From Duganella aceris (GTDB lineage: Bacteria; Pseudomonadota; Gammaproteobacteria; Burkholderiales; Burkholderiaceae_D): DNA of 64,000 bases. Below, piece by piece: positions 35,368 through 42,777 of the stretch (the stretch's first letter is position 1; every line of letters starts with the position of its first letter). The stretch spans positions 434,001-498,000 of the forward strand of contig NZ_JAADJT010000002.1 of NCBI RefSeq assembly GCF_011090165.1, given 5' to 3'. Below the pieces are notes generated by a model that saw nothing but the letters and a program-made list of their open reading frames with translations, was not told the DNA's origin and searched no databases. The position numbers and the translations under genes were made by a program.

Positions 35368-37994
35368 GGTGTCTCCTGGTTTCTTACCGCACTGGCCAGC
35401 AAAGCGCCGGCCGCCTCGAATTCATACAACTCCATATGATGATCCAGCCGCGCCATCGTCGCCGGCGGCAGCAAGGTCGCCAGGCAGGCGCGCGCGCGCT
35501 CGAAATAATCCCGGCTGTCGCCGCTGAATTCCGCCAGCAATGAACTCAGCCCGGCCAGCGCCTGCAACGCATCCACCGTGCCGCCGCATGTATCCCCCTC
35601 GACGACGGCCTCGGACAACGGCGGCAGCGGGGGTATGACCTTCATCGACATGCCCAGCCAGCGCGACAGCACGCCATACAGCCGCTGCGGATCGATCGGC
35701 TTGGTGATGTAGTCCTGCATGCCCTCCTCCAGGCAGCGCGCCTGCATGCCGGCCAGCGCGTGCGAGGTCACGGCGATCACCGGCAGCTCGTTGAAGCGGC
35801 TGTCCTGGCGCAGCAGCAGCGTCGCCTCATGACCGTCCATCAGCGGCATGCCCAGGTCCATCAGCACCAGATCGTAGGCGTGCGGACCGGCCTCCATCAA
35901 ACGGGCCAGCGCCTCGCGGCCGTTGGACACCACGTCCACGCTCAAGCCCTGCAGCGTCAGCAGCTCGCTGGTCACGTCCTGGTTGTCCGGACTGTCCTCG
36001 GCCAGCAGCACGCGCGCGGTGCGGCGCGCCGAGAGATCCGACGCCGGATCTCCGGCGGGCGCCTGGTGCAGCGCCGCCAACGCGGTCGCATCCGACAGCG
36101 CGAAGCGCAGGTCGAACTGGAAGGTCGAACCCAGGCCGACCTCGCTCTCGACATCGATATTCCCGCCCATCAGCCGCACCAGCTGCTGCGAGATCGACAG
36201 CCCCAGTCCGGTGCCGCCGTAGTTGCGCGAGGTCGAACCGTTGGCCTGGCTGAAGGCGCGGAACAAGCGGGACTTCTGCTGCCTTGTCATGCCGATGCCG
36301 GTGTCGCGCACCGAAAAGCGCAGCACCGCCCTGCCGTATTCGTCCAGTTTCCCCATCTGCGTGCAGCGCAGTTCCAGCTCGCCGCCGGCGGTGAACTTGA
36401 CCGCGTTGTTGACCAGGTTGATCAGCACCTGCCCCAGCCGCAGCGGGTCGCCGACCAGATGCCGCGGCACCTCGGGCGACACCTCGACCAGGTAGGCCAG
36501 GCCCTTGTCGGCGGCGCGCTGCGCGGTCACGCTGTTGACATTGGCCAGCACGTCCTCCAGCAAGAAGGGGATCGCCTCGACCTCCAGCCGCCCCGCCTCG
36601 ATCTTGGAGAAATCCAGTATGTCGTTGATGATCCCCAGCAGCGACAAGGCGGCGCGGTGGATCTTGCTGATGTAATCGTGCTGCTTGGGCGTCATCTCGG
36701 TGCGCAGCGCCAGATAGGCCATGCCGATCACGGCGCTCATAGGAGTGCGGATCTCATGGCTCATATTGGCCAGGAATTCCGACTTGGCGATGTTCGCCGC
36801 CTCCGCCATCACGTTGGCGTTGACCAGCTTCTGTTCGCGCTCGCGGCGTTCGCTGATGTCGCGGATGAAGGCGCAGAATTCATAGCTGTCGCGCCCCTCG
36901 GTCTTGACCTGGGTGATCGACAGCTCGACCGGAAACTCCTCGCCGTTGCGGCGCAGCGCGTACACCTCGATCCGCGTCTGCACCACCCCGCCGCCGCCCG
37001 CGACGTGGCGTTGCATGCCGCGCCGGTGGTCGTAGCGGTAGCGCGCCGGGATGATGGTCTTGTCCAGGTCCAGTCCCAGCGCCTCCTCGCGGCTCCAGCC
37101 GAAGGTCAGCTCGGCCTGCGCGTTCCAGCCGACGATGCGACCACCCGGATCCATGCGCACCACCGCGTCCAGCGCGGTATCGACGATGGTCTGCAGCTTG
37201 GCCTGGCTGTCGCGCGCCAGCTGCGCGGCGTCGCTCAATTCCGCCGTGCGGGCGTCGATGCGCCGCTCCAGGTCGGCGTTCAGGTCACGCAGCGCGTGCT
37301 CGGCGTCGCGTAGCCGCACCATTGTGTCGCGGAAGCGCAGCACCGCGTTCGACAGGCGTCCCACCTGGTCCTCGCGGCCGATGCCGGACAGCCTGATGTC
37401 GGTCTCGCCACGGGTCAGCTTTTCCAGGCCGGACTGGATGTCGGTGAACTGCCGCGCCGCGCGCCGGCCGACGATGAAGATCGACAGCACGATGCCCAGC
37501 GCCAGCAGCAGGTTGGCGGCCACGGTGTTGAAGATCTGCCGGTGCAGGTCGCGGTCCATCTGCTGCCGCGACAGCGACAGGTCGAGGGCGCCGACCGGAT
37601 AGCTCTGGCGGATGTCGCTGAAGCTGATCTCGCGGTGCACCTTGATCGCCGCCACCGGCTCGCGCGACGGCGAGACGTAGCTGGCCAGCTCCGCGCCGTT
37701 CGGCGCCAGCACGCGCAGCAGCAGCACCTCCGGCGTCGCGCCCGAGGCGTCGACCACGCTGGAGACGGCGGCGCTGTTGATGTCGAACAGCGGCCGCGCC
37801 AGCGCCTGCGACAGCACCGCCGCCAGCCGTTCCGCGCGCTCGCGCAGATTCTGTTCGGCCTCGCTGCGCAAGGCTTGCATCACATAAGTCGTGTAGATCG
37901 TCGTGGAGATGGCCACCGCCAGGAAAATGCCGAAGCCCAGCCGCAGCAGGATATCGCGCCGCCATGCGCTGCGCAGTCGCGCCAGAGCGTTAAT
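35364..37994 (-). CDS. Hybrid sensor histidine kinase (HAMP, PAS, HK, REC)
   Basis: An 876-residue inner-membrane kinase if started at 37994. Order: membrane helix (about 16-40), periplasmic sensor, second helix ending FIVGRRAARQF, HAMP, PAS (TIVDTALDAVVRMDPGG), HisKA with MSHEIRTPMSAVIGM, HATPase with NAVKFT and YGGTGLGLSISQQL, and receiver with LVLMDLGMPLMDG. No ATG or GTG gives a complete first helix; a GTG at 37916 cuts it. An ATT at 37994 has AAGGAGG ideally placed before it and overlaps the stop of the upstream gene, so I propose ATT initiation. The binding protein upstream and the response regulator downstream form one operon with it. Confidence 0.85.
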   Translation of the reverse strand: MNALARLRSAWRRDILLRLGFGIFLAVAISTTIYTTYVMQALRSEAEQNLRERAERLAAVLSQALARPLFDINSAAVSSVVDASGATPEVLLLRVLAPNGAELASYVSPSREPVAAIKVHREISFSDIRQSYPVGALDLSLSRQQMDRDLHRQIFNTVAANLLLALGIVLSIFIVGRRAARQFTDIQSGLEKLTRGETDIRLSGIGREDQVGRLSNAVLRFRDTMVRLRDAEHALRDLNADLERRIDARTAELSDAAQLARDSQAKLQTIVDTALDAVVRMDPGGRIVGWNAQAELTFGWSREEALGLDLDKTIIPARYRYDHRRGMQRHVAGGGGVVQTRIEVYALRRNGEEFPVELSITQVKTEGRDSYEFCAFIRDISERREREQKLVNANVMAEAANIAKSEFLANMSHEIRTPMSAVIGMAYLALRTEMTPKQHDYISKIHRAALSLLGIINDILDFSKIEAGRLEVEAIPFLLEDVLANVNSVTAQRAADKGLAYLVEVSPEVPRHLVGDPLRLGQVLINLVNNAVKFTAGGELELRCTQMGKLDEYGRAVLRFSVRDTGIGMTRQQKSRLFRAFSQANGSTSRNYGGTGLGLSISQQLVRLMGGNIDVESEVGLGSTFQFDLRFALSDATALAALHQAPAGDPASDLSARRTARVLLAEDSPDNQDVTSELLTLQGLSVDVVSNGREALARLMEAGPHAYDLVLMDLGMPLMDGHEATLLLRQDSRFNELPVIAVTSHALAGMQARCLEEGMQDYITKPIDPQRLYGVLSRWLGMSMKVIPPLPPLSEAVVEGDTCGGTVDALQALAGLSSLLAEFSGDSRDYFERARACLATLLPPATMARLDHHMELYEFEAAGALLASAVRNQETP

Positions 37995-38778
37995 GTCCGC
38001 CTCCTTCGGCGAGTTCGATTTTCTTGTAGGCCGCGCTGTTGCGCACCTCCTCGATCGCGCGCCAGATGCGCCCCGCCAGCTGCGGCTTGGATGCCACCAT
38101 CGCGTGCGACAGGATCAGGAAATATGGCTTCTCGATGATGGGAATCGGCAGCTGCTCCAGTTGCGGCGCCAGCGGGCCGCGCATCAGGTTCTTGGCGTCG
38201 CTGCCGCCCACGGCGGCGGCGGCCAGGCGTCCGGCGATCAGCTTGCGCGCCAGTTCATCGGCGCGCTGGCTGCCCTCGTCCACCTCGACGTTCTGCGCCC
38301 GCAGCACGTCGCCCACCGAATAACCCAGCTGGAAGCCGATGGCGCCGTCCAGGTTGTGGAACGACTTGCCGTCCCAATCGACCTTGGCGCCTTTTTTGCG
38401 GATCACCACATAGCGGTCGATGTGCATGCGCTTGGAGGCATCGACCTGCTCGCCGCCCGGATACTCGCCCAGCTCGCGCCGGTCCGGCTTGTAGCTGACG
38501 GCAAAGGCGCCGTCGACCTCGTTGGCCTTGAGCTGCGCCAGGCAGCGCTTCCAGGGAATGCTCTGGTAATCGAAGTGGATGTCGAGCCGCTGCTCGACCA
38601 TCTTCAGCAGCGCGAAATTCAGGCCGCCGCCCTTTTCGGTGCGCCACGGCGGCACGTCCTGGGCCTCGAAGCAGAGGCGCACGTTGTCCACCGGCGGCGC
38701 GGCGGCCGCGGGCGCGGCCAGCGGCAACGACAGGGCAAGCAATACGCAAGCGCAGCGGCCTTTGATCCTGTCGTCCAT
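37990..38778 (-). CDS. Periplasmic solute-binding protein, family 3
   Basis: A 262-residue secreted protein with a signal peptide (to about PAAAA, residue 27). The binding fold shows VRLCFEAQDVPPWRTEKGGG, LNFALLKMVEQRLDIHFDYQ, VDGAFAVSYKPDR and, in lobe two, LDGAIGFQLGYSVGDVLRAQ. These are family 3 features. There are no transporter genes nearby; instead a hybrid kinase overlaps its 3' end. It therefore probably delivers its ligand signal to the kinase or to turnover of redox/phenolic signals rather than to import. The ligand is unknown. Confidence 0.8.
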   Translation of the reverse strand: MDDRIKGRCACVLLALSLPLAAPAAAAPPVDNVRLCFEAQDVPPWRTEKGGGLNFALLKMVEQRLDIHFDYQSIPWKRCLAQLKANEVDGAFAVSYKPDRRELGEYPGGEQVDASKRMHIDRYVVIRKKGAKVDWDGKSFHNLDGAIGFQLGYSVGDVLRAQNVEVDEGSQRADELARKLIAGRLAAAAVGGSDAKNLMRGPLAPQLEQLPIPIIEKPYFLILSHAMVASKPQLAGRIWRAIEEVRNSAAYKKIELAEGGGH

Positions 38779-38795
38779 CGAACGTCTCCGGTAGA

Positions 38796-40250
38796 TTAGC
38801 CGCTGGTGCGGATGCTGAAGTCTACACCCACTTCATCCCACTGCTCCTGTTCCTTCTCCAGCCAATAGGACAGGGTCGGATGGTCGGCCACCCAATCGCG
38901 CCGGATCTCCAGCTCGATGCGGTTCTTCATGCGCAGCTTGAGCTGCGAAAAATCGACGTCCAGCCGCGAGTGCATGAACAGCACCGCCAGCCGCAGCGCC
39001 ACCACGGCCTTGACGAAATCCGGCTCGGACAACACCTCGCCCACCTTGCGCAGGTTGCCCTTGTGCGCCATCACCAGCCGGCTCATGGTCTTCTGCTCGC
39101 GCGCGGTGAATCCCGGCAGGTCGGCGTTCTCGATCATGTAGGCGGCGTGCTTGTGATAGCCGGTGTGCGACACCACCATGCCCACCTCGTGCAGCAGCGC
39201 GCTCCAGTACAGATGGCGACTGTACTGGTCGGAGGCCGGCTTGGTCTGCGCGTACAGCGCCAGCGCGTCGTCGGCGACGCGGTTGGCGCGGCGCTGGTCG
39301 ACGTGGAAGGTCTCCAGGCAGGCCTGCACCGACTGCTCGCGGCGATCGCGCTTGGTCGAGCGCAGGTGCAGGTCCCACATCACGCCCATGCGCAGGCCGG
39401 CCTCGATCGGCTGCACCAGCGGGATGCCCAGCTCGCGCACCAGGCCGATCAGGATCGCCAGGCCACCGATGATGGTGCTGGCGCGGTCCGGGCGCAGGCC
39501 CGGCATGTCGATCTTGCCGACATGGCCGAATTCGATGAAGCGCTGCTTGAGCGCCTCCAGCGTCGCCGCGTTGACCTCGCGCCCGATGCCGTTCTTGATG
39601 ATGATGTCGGCGATGGTGCGCGCGGTGCCGGAGGAGCCGTAGCACTGCTTCCAGAACTGCGGGTGATACGGCGGCGCGGCGTCCTCGAAATGGCTGCGCG
39701 CCGACAGGATGGCCGCCTCGAACGACGGCCCGTCGACCCGGCCGCCGACGAAGAACGACAGGCTTTGCTTGACCGTGCCGACGCTGAACGACTCGACCCG
39801 CTCGATTTCCTGGCCGCGGCCGAGTATCAGCTCGGTCGAGCCGCCGCCGATGTCGATCACCAGCCGGCGCTCGCCGGGCAGCGCCACCGCGTTGGCCACG
39901 CCCATATAGATCAGCCGCCCCTCCTCCTCGCCGGAGATGATTTCGATCGGATAGCCGATCGCCAGTTCGGCCTCCGGCAGGAAGGCGGCGGAATTGCGCG
40001 CCACGCGCATGGCCGACGTGGCGACCACCCGCACCGCATCCAGCTTGTAGGCGCCCAGCACGGCGCGGAAATTCTTCAGGCAGGCCAGCGCGGTCTGCAT
40101 CGCGGCCGGCGTCAGGTTGCCCTTGTCATCCAGCCCGGCGGCCAGGCGTATCGGTTCGCGCACGCTTTTCAGCACGCGTATGGCCTCCCCGTCGTGCTTG
40201 CCGACGTGGAGGCGAAAACTGTTGGAACCCAGATCTACTGCTGCGTACAT
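38796..40250 (-). CDS. ppx: Exopolyphosphatase (Ppx/GppA family)
   Basis: A 484-residue cytoplasmic enzyme that removes phosphate from polyphosphate, or pppGpp in GppA-type members. The N-terminal actin-like fold starts AAVDLGSNSFRLHVGKHDG and has VVATSAMRVARN, then IISGEEEGRLIYMG and LVIDIGGGSTELILG. Beyond about residue 300 lies the C-terminal HD-like helical domain, with SALLHEVGMVVSHTGYHKHA. Length matches Ppx. No polyphosphate kinase gene is next to it. It is a single gene, 18 bases before the binding-protein gene start, so it may be the first gene of a longer transcript. Confidence 0.92.
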   Translation of the reverse strand: MYAAVDLGSNSFRLHVGKHDGEAIRVLKSVREPIRLAAGLDDKGNLTPAAMQTALACLKNFRAVLGAYKLDAVRVVATSAMRVARNSAAFLPEAELAIGYPIEIISGEEEGRLIYMGVANAVALPGERRLVIDIGGGSTELILGRGQEIERVESFSVGTVKQSLSFFVGGRVDGPSFEAAILSARSHFEDAAPPYHPQFWKQCYGSSGTARTIADIIIKNGIGREVNAATLEALKQRFIEFGHVGKIDMPGLRPDRASTIIGGLAILIGLVRELGIPLVQPIEAGLRMGVMWDLHLRSTKRDRREQSVQACLETFHVDQRRANRVADDALALYAQTKPASDQYSRHLYWSALLHEVGMVVSHTGYHKHAAYMIENADLPGFTAREQKTMSRLVMAHKGNLRKVGEVLSEPDFVKAVVALRLAVLFMHSRLDVDFSQLKLRMKNRIELEIRRDWVADHPTLSYWLEKEQEQWDEVGVDFSIRTSG

Positions 40251-40337
40251 ATATGGAAGGCCCCGGAAAAATCAAACTAAACGATTTAGCTCATTATAAG
40301 GCACGATAGGCGTCGAATGTGACACCTTCATGACGTA

Positions 40338-41510
40338 TCAGATTTCCAGTGCTCCGGCGGCGGCCTGCGAGGCCTCCACCACGCGGTTGCGGCCGGCCTG
40401 TTTGGCCTCCTGCAGCGCCTCGTCGGCGCGTTTGAACAGGCTCACGGTGCTGTCGTCGGCGCGGATGGTGGTCACGCCCAGGCTGGCCGTCATGTTGATG
40501 ACCGCCTTTTCCGCCTTGACCGGCAGCGCGGCGACGGCGTTGCGGATGCGCTCCGCCACCATCAGCGCATCCTCCTGCGAGGTACGCGGCAGCTGGATGG
40601 CGAATTCGGCGCCGCCGAGGCGGCCCATCAGGTCCGAGTCGCGCAGCTGCTTCTTGCAGACGTCGACCATCGCCTTCAGCACCAGATCGCCCACCGGATG
40701 GCCGTAATTGTCGTTGACCCGCTTGAAATGGTCGAGATTGAGGATGATCAGCGCGGTCGGCATGCCGGGCCGGCGCGCCAGCGCGATCCACGGCGTCAGC
40801 GCGTTGTAGAAGCCGCGCCGGTTCGGCACGTCGGTCAGCGCGTCGACCACCTCCAGCCGCGCCAGCTCGCCCTGCGACTGCTCGCGCGACAACAACAGAT
40901 AGCCGAAGGCATTACTCAGCATCATCAAATATAGCGCGGCGAGGCCGGCGCCCTGGATCAGCTCGATGCTGAGCCAGCCCCAGCCCTGTCCGTCCTGCAA
41001 CAGCGCCGTCAGCACGCCGCGCGCGGCCACCACCAACGCCAGCGCCAGCATCGCCAGCACCAGATAACGACGCAGCATGCTGCCGGCCGACCAGCTGCGG
41101 CCCAACGCGGCGGCGCCGGCCACGAAAAACAATCCGGCCGCGACCGAGGCGATGGCGATGCGCTCGGCGGCGGGCAAGCCCAGCAGCCAGGCGCCGCTAT
41201 AGACGCCGATCGCCATGCCCAGCACCGGCAGCAGGTAGCGCCGCCAGACGCGGCGGCCGGCCTGCTCCCACAGCGCGGACGCGTCCAGCGCGAAACCGGT
41301 GAGCAGGATGGCGTTGGCAAGGGGAATGGTCAGGAAATCCGGCAGCGTGCCGCGCAGGTACAGCAGGGCCCAGGCCACGGCCTGGCACTGCTTGGCGGTG
41401 GTCCAGGTGGCGTGGCCGCTGCTGCGGACCTCGCTCTGATAAAAGAACAGCGCCGCGCACAGGCTCAGATTGCCCAGCGCCAGCGCCAGTACCAGGGTTT
41501 TTATATCCAT
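40338..41510 (-). CDS. Membrane protein with degenerate GGDEF domain
   Basis: A 390-residue inner-membrane protein. The first 200 residues form about six membrane segments. The C-terminal GGDEF domain has the VVDALTDVPNRRGFYNAL lead-in, but key residues are changed. The signature reads GGAEF (Ala301 for the acidic metal ligand), and the metal-binding Asp of the LDLDHFK-type motif is Asn258 (LNLDHFK). Both metal ligands are therefore missing and cyclic di-GMP synthesis is unlikely. It may bind nucleotide or act by protein contact. The start at 41510 follows the upstream gene by 13 bases. Confidence 0.85.
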   Translation of the reverse strand: MDIKTLVLALALGNLSLCAALFFYQSEVRSSGHATWTTAKQCQAVAWALLYLRGTLPDFLTIPLANAILLTGFALDASALWEQAGRRVWRRYLLPVLGMAIGVYSGAWLLGLPAAERIAIASVAAGLFFVAGAAALGRSWSAGSMLRRYLVLAMLALALVVAARGVLTALLQDGQGWGWLSIELIQGAGLAALYLMMLSNAFGYLLLSREQSQGELARLEVVDALTDVPNRRGFYNALTPWIALARRPGMPTALIILNLDHFKRVNDNYGHPVGDLVLKAMVDVCKKQLRDSDLMGRLGGAEFAIQLPRTSQEDALMVAERIRNAVAALPVKAEKAVINMTASLGVTTIRADDSTVSLFKRADEALQEAKQAGRNRVVEASQAAAGALEI

Positions 41511-41523
41511 GACCGGGGTCGGG

Positions 41524-41799
41524 TCAGACCTCGTGTTCGACGTTGCTGCTGCCGTCGCCCATCTTGCTGGCCCAGGCGCGGCTGAAGAAGGCCTTCTCTT
41601 CATCGGTCGGGGCATCGTGCCAGAACACGATCAGCGTGCCCTTGTGGTCGTGCATCTGGCTGAACTTCTCGATGAACGTCGGATTGCCGGCGACGTCGGC
41701 CAGCGCCACCACGTAACCGTAGACGCGGGTCAGGCGCTCCAGGCGGTCGGGTTCGGTCAAGCTGTTGGTGGCGGTAAGCGTAGGGTGGTCTAAAAACAT
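41524..41799 (-). CDS. Hypothetical protein (91 aa)
   Basis: A 91-residue soluble protein, MFLDHPTLTATNSLTEPDRL at the start, then VYGYVVALADVAGNPTFIEK and GTLIVFWHDAPTDEEKAFF. I do not recognise a named family. The ATG at 41799 is preferred because GGAGAG lies about 9 bases before it; a TTG at 41814 is possible. It is 13 bases before the degenerate GGDEF gene, so the two are likely co-transcribed. It could be a regulatory partner, but nothing in the sequence shows this. Confidence 0.65.
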   Translation of the reverse strand: MFLDHPTLTATNSLTEPDRLERLTRVYGYVVALADVAGNPTFIEKFSQMHDHKGTLIVFWHDAPTDEEKAFFSRAWASKMGDGSSNVEHEV

Positions 41800-41869
41800 C
41801 TTCTCTCTCTCCAAGTCGGCCGGCTGGCCTGTGCTAACGCCAATGTACCTACTATTTTTCCGTCTGTAA

Positions 41870-42670
41870 ATGCAACGGGCGGCATGCTACTATAAATTGA
41901 TCCGCCAAATCCACAAGCGCCCCATCTTGACCCAGCCTATCCATCGTCCCCAGGTACGCACCCACGGCGACAAGCGCCTGCTCGAATTCCAGCCCGGCAT
42001 GGTGCAGAGCGAGATGCGGCTGTCGCGCCCGGACGATCTGGTGCTCAGCTACGCACGCGCCATGATGTGCTTCGTGCTGTTCCATCCGAAGCCGGAACAC
42101 ATCGTCATGGTCGGCCTGGGTGGCGGCTCGCTGGCCAAGTTCTGCCACCGCTACCTGCCGCACAGCCGCATCACCGTGCTGGAACTTCGCGCCGACGTGA
42201 TCGCGCTGCGCGAGCAGTTCGCCATCCCGCGCGACAGCGCCCGCTTCCGCATCATCCAGGCCGACGCCGCCGACTACATGGCGCGGCTCAAGGGCAGCGC
42301 CGACGTGCTGCTGGTCGACGGCTTCGACGACCAAGGCTTGCCGCCGGCGCTGGGCAGCGCCGCCTTCTACGCCGACTGCCGGCGCGCGCTGCGTCCGGGC
42401 GGGGTGATGGCGACCAATATCTTCAGCTACGACCCGCACTACGGCGCCATGCTGAAGCGGCTGCGGCTGGCGTTCGAGGGCCGCATCTGCTGGTTCCACG
42501 GCATCGCCGGCAACAACCGCATCCTGTTCGCGGTCAAGGGCGGCGCGCCCTCCCCGGCGCTGGCCATGCAGCGCAAACTGGCGCGCGGCCACGGCCTGCC
42601 GCTGGCGCTGATGAATCGCTTGTGGGCGCACTGGATCGTGCTCAAGCTGCGCTGGGGCATGGCGGTTTAG
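41870..42670 (+). CDS. Spermidine synthase-like methyltransferase-fold protein
   Basis: A 266-residue cytoplasmic protein with the polyamine aminopropyltransferase fold. It has VRTHGDKRLLEFQPGMVQSE, the nucleotide-site strand HIVMVGLGGGSLAKF, ITVLELRADVIALREQF, then IQADAADYMARLKG and VLLVDGFDDQGLP. The GGGS loop and the acidic residue after the second strand are present. The Asp pair that holds the substrate amine in true spermidine synthases is not evident, so it may be a related enzyme of unknown substrate. It is a single gene, divergent from the 91-aa protein. Confidence 0.75.
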   Translation: MQRAACYYKLIRQIHKRPILTQPIHRPQVRTHGDKRLLEFQPGMVQSEMRLSRPDDLVLSYARAMMCFVLFHPKPEHIVMVGLGGGSLAKFCHRYLPHSRITVLELRADVIALREQFAIPRDSARFRIIQADAADYMARLKGSADVLLVDGFDDQGLPPALGSAAFYADCRRALRPGGVMATNIFSYDPHYGAMLKRLRLAFEGRICWFHGIAGNNRILFAVKGGAPSPALAMQRKLARGHGLPLALMNRLWAHWIVLKLRWGMAV

Positions 42671-42777
42671 GAAACAGGCTAGCATGTGGCAATTTAGCAA
42701 ATGGTCCGGGACAAAATCTGTCGCCACGGCATTTTTTGTGACACACTAGAACCATCCCCCGCCCTCCGGAAATCGCA

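Noticed and set aside
41511..41530. GGGGTC and GGGTCAGACC between the degenerate GGDEF gene and the 91-aa gene
   Set aside because: Resembles the repeat ends, but the possible pairing is only four bases and the flanking genes are not convergent. It could be a decayed remnant; too little to call.
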